From Vulcanimicrobiota bacterium (GTDB lineage Bacteria > Pseudomonadota > Gammaproteobacteria > Xanthomonadales > Rhodanobacteraceae): DNA of 64,000 nucleotides. Positions 9,236 through 17,944 of the stretch are shown in pieces (position 1 is the stretch's first letter; every line of letters starts with the position of its first letter). Location of the stretch: the NCBI GenBank assembly GCA_903970555.1, contig CAJCJD010000246.1, forward strand, positions 62,001-126,000, in the 5' to 3' direction. Made by a program: the position numbers and the translations under genes. The notes under the pieces are model-generated. The model saw nothing but the letters and a program-made list of their open reading frames with translations. It did no database searches and was not told the DNA's origin.

Positions 9236-10183
9236 ATGTTTGTTTCCGATCAGAAAGTCGCCTTCGTCGCACCCGTTGCGGCGCCAACCTGGAAGCGATG
9301 GTTGCTGTATTCCTCGATCGCGCGGCTTGCAATATTCATCGGGCTGTTCGTGCCCGGTGTAATTGGGATAACCCATGCCATGCATGCCTTGGGTTGGGTA
9401 CATACCGCTCCGCCGCTACAAGCCGGATTAGGTCAGATGGTCGGGCGTATCGCGCCGGCGTTAACGGCGTATTTGCTGTTGACGTACTTCGTCGAGCGCC
9501 GCCGGCCCGTTGAACTGCTATCGCGTAACGCTTTTTCACGAGCCCTGGCTGGACTGGTAATAGGCACATTATTGTTCAGTGCTGTCGTCGGCATGCTGTG
9601 GCTGTTGGGCAGCTACCATGTCGTCGGCTTCAACCCACATGCCAATTGGATCACTGCACTGATGATGGTGGGTCTGGGCGCCGGCATCGGCGAAGAGATC
9701 ATGTTCCGTGGCGCCTTGTTCCGTATCCTGGAAGAGGATTTTGGTAGCTGGGTGGCACTGATTGTCTCGGCATTGTTCTTCGGTGTAGCGCACATCAGCA
9801 ACCCAGGTGCCACGCTGTGGAGCTCGCTTGCCATTGCCGTGGAGGCAGGCCTGCTGTTTGGCCTGCTGTACATGGTGACGCGCTCATTGCCGATATGCAT
9901 GGGCCTGCACGCTGCGTGGAACTTCTGCCAAGGCACGGTCTACGGCATCCCCGTATCGGGCACAACCGCAGACGGCTGGTTGGTATCCACCCGCACAGGA
10001 CCCGATTGGCTTACCGGCGGCGCGTTCGGCGCCGAGGCGTCGGTGATCGCGTTGCTGACCTGTGTGCTGTTGTCACTGGTACTTCTCACCATCGCGCTGA
10101 AACGCGGCTGCGTTGTCTCCCCCGCATGGATGCGGCGCAGGCAGTCCGTTACATCGCTGAGCGGCGCACCGGCAGTGACCTGA
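9236..10183 (+). CDS. CPBP-family intramembrane metalloprotease
   Basis: Membrane protease of the CPBP (CAAX protease/bacteriocin-processing, Rce1-like) family, 315 residues, with about eight hydrophobic segments. The family motifs are in order: IGEEIMFRGALFR with E153-E154 and Arg, then FFGVAHISNPG, then GLHAAWNFCQG with His and Asn. The start at 9236 is supported by AGGGGA 6 nt upstream; the GTG at 9182 gives an unlikely 18-residue extension. Such proteins cleave within membranes or take part in peptide immunity and protein anchoring; the substrate is not apparent. It stands alone, convergent with the arabinofuranosidase gene. Confidence 0.88.
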   Translation: MFVSDQKVAFVAPVAAPTWKRWLLYSSIARLAIFIGLFVPGVIGITHAMHALGWVHTAPPLQAGLGQMVGRIAPALTAYLLLTYFVERRRPVELLSRNAFSRALAGLVIGTLLFSAVVGMLWLLGSYHVVGFNPHANWITALMMVGLGAGIGEEIMFRGALFRILEEDFGSWVALIVSALFFGVAHISNPGATLWSSLAIAVEAGLLFGLLYMVTRSLPICMGLHAAWNFCQGTVYGIPVSGTTADGWLVSTRTGPDWLTGGAFGAEASVIALLTCVLLSLVLLTIALKRGCVVSPAWMRRRQSVTSLSGAPAVT

Positions 10184-10245
10184 CGGCGATACGTTGTTGG
10201 CCGACAACTGCGCATATTTCAGTTATGCCATCACCCGGCTATCGC

Positions 10246-10275
10246 GCGTGCCCTTTCGTAAATGACATGGCACGC
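10246..10275. terminator. Possible hairpin between convergent genes
   Basis: GCGTGCC at 10246-10252 pairs with GGCACGC at 10269-10275 across a 16-nt loop, in the gap between two converging genes. No T-run follows, so any terminator role is tentative. Confidence 0.3.
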
Positions 10276-10346
10276 CCAGCATGAAGTAAAGCGGAGCGGA
10301 TCGCTCGGTGGCAGCCCAAGCGGCCCTTTCAACCGTTTAGCTTTCT

Positions 10347-11909
10347 TCAGTGAAGATCCAGCACGACTACGGATTTCGGAGGCAATACGGCCGTGACCAT
10401 TCCGTGCTTCAACGTAGCGCCGCCAAAGGCTGCAGGTTTAACCTGCTCCGGTAGATCGAACGTATTGATAGCGTTGATGGCCGGCGCCGTAAGCACGCGT
10501 CCGTGCACGTTCGATTCGTTGACGCCAGGCAACGTCATGTGAACCGTTTCCGCGTGATGCGGATCAAGATTCACCAATGCCACATGCACTACGCCGGCCG
10601 CATCGCGTCCCGCAGTCGCATGGATACTCGGCACCGAAGCATTCCCGTAGCGATACGTTGGTACTTGCACATCCACCGGAAGATAGGTGGCGCCCTGAAA
10701 AACCTTGTACATGTCGAACACATAGTACGTTGGCGTCAGCACCATCCTGGATTTGTCGGTAAGAATCATCGCCTGCAGCACGTTCACCATCTGCGCGATG
10801 TTGGCCATGTGCACGCGGTCGGCATGAGCCTGGAAGATGTCCAAGGTGATGGCTGCCGACAGCGCGTCGCGCAGGCTGTTCTGCTGATATAGCGCGGGCT
10901 GATCCGCGCCGGGGTCCTGATCCATCCAGTTACCCCATTCATCGACGGCCAGCCCCACGCGTTTCTTGGGATCGTATTTATCCATCACCGCGCTGTGCTT
11001 GGTGATGAGATCGTCCATGTGCAAAGCGCCTTGCAGGGTGGCCATCCATTCATCCTCACCGAACTGCGTGGCCGAACCTTTGTGCGACCAGCTGCCGGTT
11101 GGAATGGTGTAGTTGTGCAAACTGATCGCATCGACCTGGCTGCCGGCGATCGACATCACGGTATCGGTCCAGCCAACATCGTCGGCGTTCGCGCCGCTGG
11201 CGATTCTGACGATGGGTGCACTCGCCGATGCGTGCACGAATGTGGCGTACAAACGATAGACATCGGCATAGAACTGCGCGCGCATGGAACCGCCACAACC
11301 CCACATCTCGTTGCCGATGCCGACGTAATCGAGCTTCCAGGGTTTATCGCGTCCGTTCGCGCGCCGCTCCGACGCCAAGGTCGAATGCCCGTCCGCCGTG
11401 ATGTATTCGATCCATTGACTCATCTCGCGCGGCGAGCCGGTACCAACGTTGATGCTGAGATAGGTCTTCGCACCAATCAACGCGGCGAAATCCATGAATT
11501 CGTGCGTACCGAATTGATTGCTATCTTCGCCACCCCAGGAGGCATTCATTCGTACGGGGCGTTTGTCGCGCGCACCGATACCATCGCGCCAGTCGTATTG
11601 ATCCGCGAAGCAACCGCCAGGCCAGCGAATGACCGGCACCTTGATCGCTTTCAGCGCTTCGACCACGTCCTTGCGATAACCCTTGATATTGGGGATGGGT
11701 GAATTCTCGCCGACCCAGATACCACCGTAAATTCCACGCCCAAGTTGTTCGGCGAATTGACCGTAAATCTCAGGATGGATGATCGCCCCCGGCCGATCCG
11801 AATGCACGGTGATCTGCGCGTTCGTCGTGGTGTCTGCGTAACCGGCACTCGATATCAGCAGCCATATGGCGGCCAAGCCGCCTCTCCACGCGCGAGTCTT
11901 CACGTTCAT
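10347..11909 (-). CDS. Secreted GH51 alpha-L-arabinofuranosidase
   Basis: Retaining exo-enzyme that releases arabinofuranose from arabinan or arabinoxylan, 520 residues. The start is the ATG at 11909 with AAGGGGA upstream, giving a signal peptide (about 1-26, ending SSAGYA); a TTG five codons earlier is less likely. The N terminus has the GH51 pattern HPEIYGQFAEQLGRGIYGG, then VIRWPGGCFADQYDWRDGIG. The acid/base Glu is E201 in GIGNEMWGCGG and the nucleophile is probably E324 in VDEWGNW. The TIM barrel is followed by the C-terminal beta-sandwich of the family. It is a single gene, convergent with the CPBP gene and not linked in an operon. Confidence 0.95.
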   Translation of the reverse strand: MNVKTRAWRGGLAAIWLLISSAGYADTTTNAQITVHSDRPGAIIHPEIYGQFAEQLGRGIYGGIWVGENSPIPNIKGYRKDVVEALKAIKVPVIRWPGGCFADQYDWRDGIGARDKRPVRMNASWGGEDSNQFGTHEFMDFAALIGAKTYLSINVGTGSPREMSQWIEYITADGHSTLASERRANGRDKPWKLDYVGIGNEMWGCGGSMRAQFYADVYRLYATFVHASASAPIVRIASGANADDVGWTDTVMSIAGSQVDAISLHNYTIPTGSWSHKGSATQFGEDEWMATLQGALHMDDLITKHSAVMDKYDPKKRVGLAVDEWGNWMDQDPGADQPALYQQNSLRDALSAAITLDIFQAHADRVHMANIAQMVNVLQAMILTDKSRMVLTPTYYVFDMYKVFQGATYLPVDVQVPTYRYGNASVPSIHATAGRDAAGVVHVALVNLDPHHAETVHMTLPGVNESNVHGRVLTAPAINAINTFDLPEQVKPAAFGGATLKHGMVTAVLPPKSVVVLDLH

Positions 11910-12004
11910 CAGATCCCCTTGCAAAAGGCACGATGCTCGATTCGAGCAAATTCGGGAAGTGATTTCTAGGGAGAGGCCTTTATGATTTTTATCGGCTCGC
12001 GATT

Positions 12005-12646
12005 TCAGTAGTCACGAATGTCCAACGCGATAAAGCAACGCGCGCTATATCCCTTCTCTGTTGATGGCCAAGCCAACCGGCTCAGCAGACGATCGCCACC
12101 CGGCCATGGCTGGTTGTCCAGCAACGCCTCGGCAATCACCGAGCCGTCATCGGCACGGCGATGGAACAGGCGGATCCAGTGCAATTCGCCACTCAACGAT
12201 TCGTCGCGCAAGGCATCGTGCAAGCCTGACAACAAACCTTCCGGCGCAGCCACATCGTCACGACTGAAGGTCAACGGGCCGACAAATACATCCCAGCTGC
12301 GTGCGCCAAGATCCCAGCTTTGCAGTTGAATGCGTCGATCATCGGTGACGTACCAACATGCGGCCAACAACACGTGCAAGACATTGCGCTCGAACGCGGC
12401 TAGCGCGTCGCGCGCGCCGATGTCACCGCGTCCGTTGCCGGCAAAGCTTTCTTCGATGTGACGCTCTTCGCTGATCACCACGTCCACATCGAGCCGACCT
12501 GGCGCACCTTCTTCGCCCTCATGCCAACTGGCGCGCACGGCGGGAAAATCGCCATCGGTTACGAGCCAGTCTTCATCCACTTCCAGCTCTACGTCGTGGT
12601 GCTCGAATACGCGAAGTACATCAGTTTGCAGGGTATCGTTGGTCAT
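12005..12646 (-). CDS. Conserved hypothetical protein, DUF6348-like
   Basis: Soluble acidic protein of 213 residues with no signal peptide or membrane segment. The start at 12646 (MTNDTLQTDVLRVFEHHDVE) has AGGAG 8 nt upstream; an ATG two codons earlier is too close to that site. Recognisable stretches are FPAVRASWHEGEEGAPGRLD, IEESFAGNG and HWIRLFHRRADD followed by EALLDNQPW. From memory these match the DUF6348 family of unknown function, but I cannot verify this. There is no neighbour on the same strand that suggests a role. Confidence 0.7.
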   Translation of the reverse strand: MTNDTLQTDVLRVFEHHDVELEVDEDWLVTDGDFPAVRASWHEGEEGAPGRLDVDVVISEERHIEESFAGNGRGDIGARDALAAFERNVLHVLLAACWYVTDDRRIQLQSWDLGARSWDVFVGPLTFSRDDVAAPEGLLSGLHDALRDESLSGELHWIRLFHRRADDGSVIAEALLDNQPWPGGDRLLSRLAWPSTEKGYSARCFIALDIRDY

Positions 12647-12994
12647 CGTCATTACTCCTGCGCGGGAAGCCGTGATAGCCTCCAATAGTAAATGAGCTGC
12701 TGCTCGCGCGCCGTCGTTGGAGTTGAGACGACCGATTTTTGTGGGACCCACACACGTTCAGCCCAATGATTTCGGCCATTACCTCGCGGTGAGATGATGA
12801 CTGCTCTGGGGCGGAGGCGGACCGAGAGTCTACCGCCTAGCCGCGATAACAAGGGCTAATCATGTGCTGCCCCGCGTTCGAGGGCAGAGGCGGCCACTCG
12901 CCAAAGCCGGACGGAACCGGCATGGAATAATCCTTCCAGCCGCATTCTGCCCTTTCTTGCCAGCACCGGCGATCTCCACTAGCTTGCGCCGATT
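12647..12994. other. Gene-free stretch between divergent genes
   Basis: Separates the hypothetical gene (minus) from the sensor kinase (plus). It must hold both promoters, but no clear -35/-10 pair or operator is visible. Only a weak GCCGG/CCGGC inverted repeat is seen near 12913. Short open frames here lack ribosome sites and family features. Confidence 0.5.
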
Positions 12995-14422
12995 GTGGTT
13001 CGCAGGCCGACACGCTTGAAGGTTTCCATTGGCCACCGCTTGTTCCTTGCCGTACTGCTGTCCTTCTTGGCGGTGGCCGCGGTTGGCGTGGAACTGGTTC
13101 GCTGGCGGCTGTCCGACAATTTTTCGCAGAGCGTACCCAACACCGAACTGGAGCATGTGGGCGGCTTGGTCAGCATGGTATCGACGCAATATAGGCAGCA
13201 TCATGATTGGTCGTTCCTGCCCGTCGATGCCACAGCGCGCAAGGCGTGGCTGCGGGAAGCGCTGCTGCGTTCGCAGCAGGATCAGCAGGCAACCCCTGGC
13301 GCTTTGTCACCTTCGCCAAACCTGGCTTACCGGATCGGTTTGCTGGACCCGGACCGGCGCTATCTGGCGGGTGCGGTTGCAAGTCCGGCTCTGATCGCGG
13401 CGGCGTCCATCGATACAATTCAGCGGCCACTCGTTATGGACGGCAGGACGGTCGGATACCTCGTTCTCGCCAAATCACAAAATCCCGACGATGAGCTGGC
13501 GGTGGCCTTTCTGGTCGAGCAGCAACGAAACCTTTTCGTCATTGCGTCCATCGGCGTTTTATTGAGCGCGCTGGCGGCGGTGTTGCTGGCGGCGCACTTC
13601 CGCAGGCCGGTCAGGCAACTGGTCGAGGGTGCACGGCACCTCGGCAAGGCACGATTCGATACCCGCCTGAACATCAGCCGCAGCGACGAGCTGGGCGAGC
13701 TGGCCGATACCTTCAATCAACTCGCCGCGAAGCTTGAGGACACGGAGCGTTCGCGCCAGCAATGGGTTGCCGATACGTCGCACGAATTACGCTCGCCACT
13801 GGCCGTGCTGCGCGGGCAGCTGGAGGCCCTTCAGGATGGCATCCGCACGGCCACACCCGAGAACATCGCATTGATGCTGCGGCAAGTGCTGTCGCTGACG
13901 AAACTTGTCGACGAGCTGCATGAACTCGCGCGTGCCGACGTCGGGCAGTTGCCGTACCAGATGGCCGCCAGCGACGCATGGCAACTCGTGCAGCACGTAT
14001 GGGACGGTTTTTCGGAGAAATTCCGCGTTGCCGGGCTAGCCGCAACGATCGGCGCGCCCCCCGCCCGGTCGATCGTGCACTGCGATGTCGACCGGATCGG
14101 CCAGGTCGTGACCAACTTACTTGAAAACAGCGTGCGCTACACCGCTGCGGGCGGTCGCATCGGGGTCGCCGGCGCAGTCATCGGCGATGAGTTGCACATC
14201 GTGATCGAGGATTCCGCGCCGGGCGTACCCGCGCCGTCGCTCGATCGTCTGGGCGAACGGTTCTTTCGCGTCGAATCGTCGCGCAACCGACAGCTTGGCG
14301 GTGCCGGGCTGGGGCTTGCGCTCAGCCGTCAGATTCTCGAAACGCATGCAGGCCGCCTGGAGTTCGGCCCGTCGCCGCTAGGTGGCCTGCGCGCCGCCAT
14401 CATCCTGAAGCTCGAAGGCTGA
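12995..14422 (+). CDS. BaeS-like sensor histidine kinase
   Basis: Inner-membrane two-component sensor, up to 475 residues. The order is TM1 (about 13-33), a periplasmic sensor of about 130 residues, TM2 (about 177-198), HAMP (about 199-252), a HisKA domain with the phospho-acceptor H263 in DTSHELRSPLAVLRGQLEAL, then the ATPase domain with N-box VVTNLLENSVRYT, G1-type box DSAPGVP and G2 box GGAGLGLALSRQILE. The GTG at 12995 is used here. A TTG at 13016 would give a family-typical N terminus (MKVSIGHRLFLAVLL) and may be the true start. The response-regulator gene follows after 1 nt. Relatives respond to envelope stress; the signal here is unknown. Confidence 0.93.
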   Translation: MVRRPTRLKVSIGHRLFLAVLLSFLAVAAVGVELVRWRLSDNFSQSVPNTELEHVGGLVSMVSTQYRQHHDWSFLPVDATARKAWLREALLRSQQDQQATPGALSPSPNLAYRIGLLDPDRRYLAGAVASPALIAAASIDTIQRPLVMDGRTVGYLVLAKSQNPDDELAVAFLVEQQRNLFVIASIGVLLSALAAVLLAAHFRRPVRQLVEGARHLGKARFDTRLNISRSDELGELADTFNQLAAKLEDTERSRQQWVADTSHELRSPLAVLRGQLEALQDGIRTATPENIALMLRQVLSLTKLVDELHELARADVGQLPYQMAASDAWQLVQHVWDGFSEKFRVAGLAATIGAPPARSIVHCDVDRIGQVVTNLLENSVRYTAAGGRIGVAGAVIGDELHIVIEDSAPGVPAPSLDRLGERFFRVESSRNRQLGGAGLGLALSRQILETHAGRLEFGPSPLGGLRAAIILKLEG

Positions 14423-14423
14423 G

Positions 14424-15089
14424 ATGGCCACAACCATACTCATCGTGGAAGATGAAAGCGATCTATCAGCCATCGTTGCCGATTACGTTACGGCAGCAGG
14501 CTACCAGGCCGAGGTCGTCGCGGATGGCCGCGAAGCGCTTGCCGGCATTCGACGCAAGCCGCCGGATCTGATCGTGCTGGACATCATGCTTCCCGGCCTG
14601 GACGGTGTGGCATTGTGCAAGACGGTGCGCGAGTTTTCCGAGGTGCCGATCATCATGGTCACCGCCAAGGTGCAGGAGATCGACCGACTGCTGGGCCTGG
14701 AAGTCGGCGCCGACGACTATCTGTGCAAGCCCTTCAGCCCGCGTGAACTGGTCGCACGCATCAAGGCCGTTCTGCGCCGCTCGCGCAAGCCGCACGACGA
14801 TGCGCGGCTGGTCGAGATCGACGAAGCCGCACGCAGCGTCCGCATCCGTTCGCAGCTGCTGGACCTCACGCCAACGGAATATAGCCTGCTCGCCGCGATG
14901 GCGAAGCGCCCGGGCGCCATCTTTTCGCGAGCGCAGCTGCTGGATCTGGCCAGCCGTGACAATCTTGACGTTGCCGACCGCGCGATCGACAGCCACATCA
15001 AGAACCTGCGCCGTAAACTCGCCGCGGCGATGCCCGATGTCGAGATCATCCATTCCGTCTACGGGCTCGGCTACCGGTTCGAGCTGTAA
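14424..15089 (+). CDS. OmpR/BaeR-like response regulator
   Basis: Cognate DNA-binding partner of the upstream kinase, 221 residues, starting 1 nt after its stop codon (tightly coupled). The receiver domain has the acidic pair in VEDESD, phospho-acceptor D53 in DLIVLDIMLPGLDG, the Thr of IIMVTAK and the Lys of LCKPFSPREL. The C-terminal winged helix starts around residue 130 (LLDLTPTEYSLLAAM) and ends with HSVYGLGYRFEL, typical of the OmpR class. It is likely to regulate its own operon and the peptidase gene that follows 90 nt later. Confidence 0.96.
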   Translation: MATTILIVEDESDLSAIVADYVTAAGYQAEVVADGREALAGIRRKPPDLIVLDIMLPGLDGVALCKTVREFSEVPIIMVTAKVQEIDRLLGLEVGADDYLCKPFSPRELVARIKAVLRRSRKPHDDARLVEIDEAARSVRIRSQLLDLTPTEYSLLAAMAKRPGAIFSRAQLLDLASRDNLDVADRAIDSHIKNLRRKLAAAMPDVEIIHSVYGLGYRFEL

Positions 15090-15179
15090 GTCATCGCTGC
15101 ATCCCCACAATATCTCCACATTCCTTTGTGAGGCTGGACTCCTCGGTTACCGATGAAGATCCCAACGAGGAGTGCGCAA

Positions 15180-16280
15180 ATGGATACAAAGCGAAAGACC
15201 AAGACGGCAAGCATCGCCATGCTGGCCGGTGCAGGTGTGCTGGGGGCGGCAGGGTTTGCGCTATTCGGGATGCCCGGCCATGCCCAGTCGGGGCCGCCGC
15301 AGAAAGACATGGCCGTGGACAACTCCATCCGCAGCGAAGTGATCGACGGCATCATTGCCAATCTCGATCGCGCCTACGTCTTTCCTGACAAGGCCGCGGT
15401 GATGGGGCAGCACCTGCGCGGACAACAGCAGCATGGTGATTTCGACTCGGTGACCAGCGCCGAGAAATTCGCCGACACGCTCACGGATGCATTGCAACGC
15501 GACAGCCACGACCAGCACCTAGTGGTCCGTTACTTCGAAAACGCGATACCACTGAAGCAAGATCCGGACGACTCACCCGTCGACAAGGCCGCGGAACTGG
15601 CTGACGAGAGCCACTTCAATTTCGGTTTCAACGGTGTCGACCGTCTTAAAGGCGATATCGGCTATATCGACCTGCATCAGTTCGGTCGACCCGAAGGGGT
15701 CGCTACGCGGATCGCCGCAGCCATGACCTTGCTCGGTGATACCAAGGCTTTGGTCATTGACCTGCGCCACTGCGGTGGCGGCGATCCGGAGTCCGTGATG
15801 TTGTTTGCCAGCTATCTGTACGACAAGCCAACCCATCTCAACGACGTCTACTGGCGCGACGAGAACCGCACCGAACAGCGCTGGACCCAGGCCGACGTGG
15901 CGGGTACGAAGTATGGCGAGGCGCGCAAGCTCTATCTTCTGACCAGCAGCGATACGTTTTCAGGCTGCGAAGATTTTGCCTATGCGTTGAAAAACAATAA
16001 ACGTGCGACCCTGATTGGCGAGACGACTGGTGGCGGCGCGCATGCGGGCAGCCCGCATCGCCTGGATGCGCACTTCATGATGTTTGTTCCCTCCGGCCGG
16101 CCGATCAACCCGATCACGCATACGGATTGGGAAGGGAGAGGCGTCGTGCCGGATATCAAGGCTTCAGCGAAGAATGCACTCGACGTGGCGCAGATAGCCG
16201 CCTTGAAAGCACTGATTCCCGTCGAGACGGATCCGGAGTGGAAAAAGAAACTGCAGGAGCGGCTGCACGAGCTGGATTGA
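15180..16280 (+). CDS. Secreted S41-family peptidase
   Basis: Periplasmic or secreted serine protease of the S41 (tail-specific/interphotoreceptor retinoid-binding) type, 366 residues. The start at 15180 has a strong GAGGAG 7 nt upstream and gives a signal peptide or anchor (AMLAGAGVLGAAGFALFGM). An N-terminal helical domain (about 45-140) precedes the TSPc core: GDIGYIDLHQFG, ALVIDLRHCGGGDPESV, then the predicted nucleophile S261 in SDTFSGCEDF and IGETTGGGAHAG. No PDZ domain is seen, which fits IRBP-like rather than CtpA-like members. It follows the two-component genes by 90 nt and may be their target. Confidence 0.9.
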   Translation: MDTKRKTKTASIAMLAGAGVLGAAGFALFGMPGHAQSGPPQKDMAVDNSIRSEVIDGIIANLDRAYVFPDKAAVMGQHLRGQQQHGDFDSVTSAEKFADTLTDALQRDSHDQHLVVRYFENAIPLKQDPDDSPVDKAAELADESHFNFGFNGVDRLKGDIGYIDLHQFGRPEGVATRIAAAMTLLGDTKALVIDLRHCGGGDPESVMLFASYLYDKPTHLNDVYWRDENRTEQRWTQADVAGTKYGEARKLYLLTSSDTFSGCEDFAYALKNNKRATLIGETTGGGAHAGSPHRLDAHFMMFVPSGRPINPITHTDWEGRGVVPDIKASAKNALDVAQIAALKALIPVETDPEWKKKLQERLHELD

Positions 16281-16614
16281 AGCGCAGGGCAGTGCTCAAG
16301 GGACCTCTTACGAAACTCTGATCCTACGCAAGCACGGGTCAGAGCTTCGCAGGATGGTTGAGTTCACTGATCGGGATACATTTCAATTCAATCGCGCGAC
16401 CACCATGCAATGGCAACACTACCCCCGTGATAGGCATGGATACATCATGGCCAAGCGACGGCCGAAGCTCGCTGTCCAACAAGACGTGCTCTCCTATCTG
16501 TCATCGAGTCAAGCTCGGTTTAGGACTGATCAGCGCACGAACGGTTGGTTCGGGTGATCAAGTATTGCTCGGGTATTTGTCCGACACATCTCATGCTGCC
16601 TCGCGTCCTGAGTC
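16281..16614. other. Gene-free stretch between convergent genes
   Basis: Contains an imperfect inverted repeat, CTCTGA at 16316-16321 with TCAGAG at 16339-16344 (extended by near-matching ATCC/GGG), 36 nt after the peptidase stop. It may act as a terminator, but it has no T-run. Open frames of 67 and 127 codons here show no family features. Confidence 0.4.
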
Positions 16615-16938
16615 TCAGCGGCGGCTGCTTTCCGCCAAGCTCCACATCAAAGCTAGCAACGACATAGCCGCCATCATTGCCCACATGCCGATGGCAGACA
16701 TGGAGGGTTGTCCGGCCAGCCAGTCGTGCCAGCCGTTGTGAAACAGCGGCACGCTATCCATGCAGATCCAGCATGCTGCGGCGCCTATCAGCACACCTAG
16801 CCACAATGGCCACGTGGCTCGGCGGCGGTGCGTTGGTAAATGCTGCATTACGCGCTCGCTGAAACCCTCGTCGGCAATGGGGCCTTCGAACTGGTGGCGA
16901 AGCAGTGCATCGATGGTGTCGTCGTGCGATTCATTCAT
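16615..16938 (-). CDS. Small membrane protein, putative anti-sigma factor
   Basis: A 107-residue protein whose ATG overlaps the sigma-factor stop by 4 nt, so it is translationally coupled to it. Residues 1-40 are polar and cytoplasmic (MNESHDDTIDALLRHQFEGP), followed by two membrane segments (about 43-61 and 82-101). The layout of a short cytosolic head, membrane anchor and position directly after an ECF sigma gene suggests that it tethers the sigma factor. There is no zinc-binding HxxxCxxC motif, so it is not a ZAS-type anti-sigma factor. Function is inferred from position only. Confidence 0.72.
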   Translation of the reverse strand: MNESHDDTIDALLRHQFEGPIADEGFSERVMQHLPTHRRRATWPLWLGVLIGAAACWICMDSVPLFHNGWHDWLAGQPSMSAIGMWAMMAAMSLLALMWSLAESSRR

Positions 16939-17510
16939 GATATTTCCTCCGTGCTCGCATCACGCCAGTCCGCCAGCCACGTTTTCAATTTTGCTTTGCC
17001 GCGTGCCGCGTGAGTCTTGACTGTGCCAAGCGGCATCGCCAGCACGTACGCGGCCTCTTCGTGACTAAGGCCCATCTGCACGCAATGCAGCAGTACTGCC
17101 TGTTCGGCCGTGGATAGCCGCTGCATGGCTTGCGTCAGGTCGAGCTGTAGATCCATCGCGTGCTTCGGACCCTCTAGCTGTTGCAACACATCATCGTCAA
17201 CGCCATCGTGTGGCACGGGAGTACGGCGCGCTTGCAGGAAACGGGTATAGGCAATGCGATACAGCCAGCTGGAAAATCGCGCCTCGCCGCGGAACTGGTG
17301 CAGGTTACGCCAGGCCAGCATAAAGGTTTCCTGCGCCATGTCGTCAGCCGCAGCGTCATCACCGTGTAGCAGCCGACGCAGTTGCGCACGCACCATGCCT
17401 TGATGCCGGCGTACCAGTTGTTCGAATGCACGACGGTCGTCATCCCGCTGTACGCGTGCTACCAGGGCATGATCGATACGCGCCTCGGCAGCGCTATCAG
17501 CCACGCACAT
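16935..17510 (-). CDS. ECF-type RNA polymerase sigma factor
   Basis: Alternative sigma factor, 191 residues. Region 2 is clear (FEQLVRRHQGMVRAQLRRLL, then DDMAQETFMLAWRNLHQFRG and FSSWLYRIAYTRFLQARR). Region 4 carries the helix-turn-helix (LSHEEAAYVLAMPLGTVKTH, then ARGKAKLKTWLAD). It overlaps the DUF6249 gene by 14 nt upstream and its partner membrane protein by 4 nt downstream, giving a compact three-gene operon. Such triplets occur in xanthomonads. The controlled regulon cannot be told from this window. Confidence 0.94.
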   Translation of the reverse strand: MCVADSAAEARIDHALVARVQRDDDRRAFEQLVRRHQGMVRAQLRRLLHGDDAAADDMAQETFMLAWRNLHQFRGEARFSSWLYRIAYTRFLQARRTPVPHDGVDDDVLQQLEGPKHAMDLQLDLTQAMQRLSTAEQAVLLHCVQMGLSHEEAAYVLAMPLGTVKTHAARGKAKLKTWLADWRDASTEEIS

Positions 17511-17865
17511 CGCCTCGCCGGTTCAACCACCAACTGGCGAGGTAACCCAAACCCGTCATCAACGGCAACAAGCCGATACCCCATAGACGATCGATGCCCA
17601 GGCCGTTATCAAGCTGGCCTGGCAATGCCAGAAACATGGCCATCAGCCCCAAACCGCCACCGATCAGCACCAATGCCCTGCGCCGCTCGCAATAGATTAC
17701 CCGCGGTTCCAGCAGCAGTTCTGGCGTCAGTTGCACGCCTTTGTCGGCCAGTTGCAGCAGGGTGTTGTAGCGCGCCTGTGTCCGCTGGTAGTTGTAGCGC
17801 AGCACGATCAAGATGATGAGCACAGGGGCCGACATCACGACGAGGGGAATCAAAAAGTAATCCAT
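17497..17865 (-). CDS. DUF6249-like inner-membrane protein
   Basis: A 122-residue membrane protein, first gene of the sigma-factor operon. It has an N-terminal membrane helix (about 4-22), a cytoplasmic stretch with RYNYQRTQARYNTLLQLADK and a LTPELLLEP motif, then two further helices (about 65-82 and 93-113). The pattern of a helix, a short Arg/Gln-rich segment, and LLQLADKG resembles DUF6249 proteins, which are often found beside ECF sigma genes. It may sense or transmit the membrane signal; this is inference from position. Confidence 0.8.
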   Translation of the reverse strand: MDYFLIPLVVMSAPVLIILIVLRYNYQRTQARYNTLLQLADKGVQLTPELLLEPRVIYCERRRALVLIGGGLGLMAMFLALPGQLDNGLGIDRLWGIGLLPLMTGLGYLASWWLNRRGDVRG

Positions 17866-17944
17866 GGTCTTGCTCCAAAAGGTGTATCGAGCCGAAAGGC
17901 TTTAGTAACAGATGATGGGACGATGTGCTTTCCGTTTTCGAAGT

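Noticed and set aside
17866-17944. Autoregulated ECF promoter (GAACTT then CGTC) before the sigma-factor operon
   Set aside because: The spacing between the two elements is too long for a typical ECF promoter, and the match is short.
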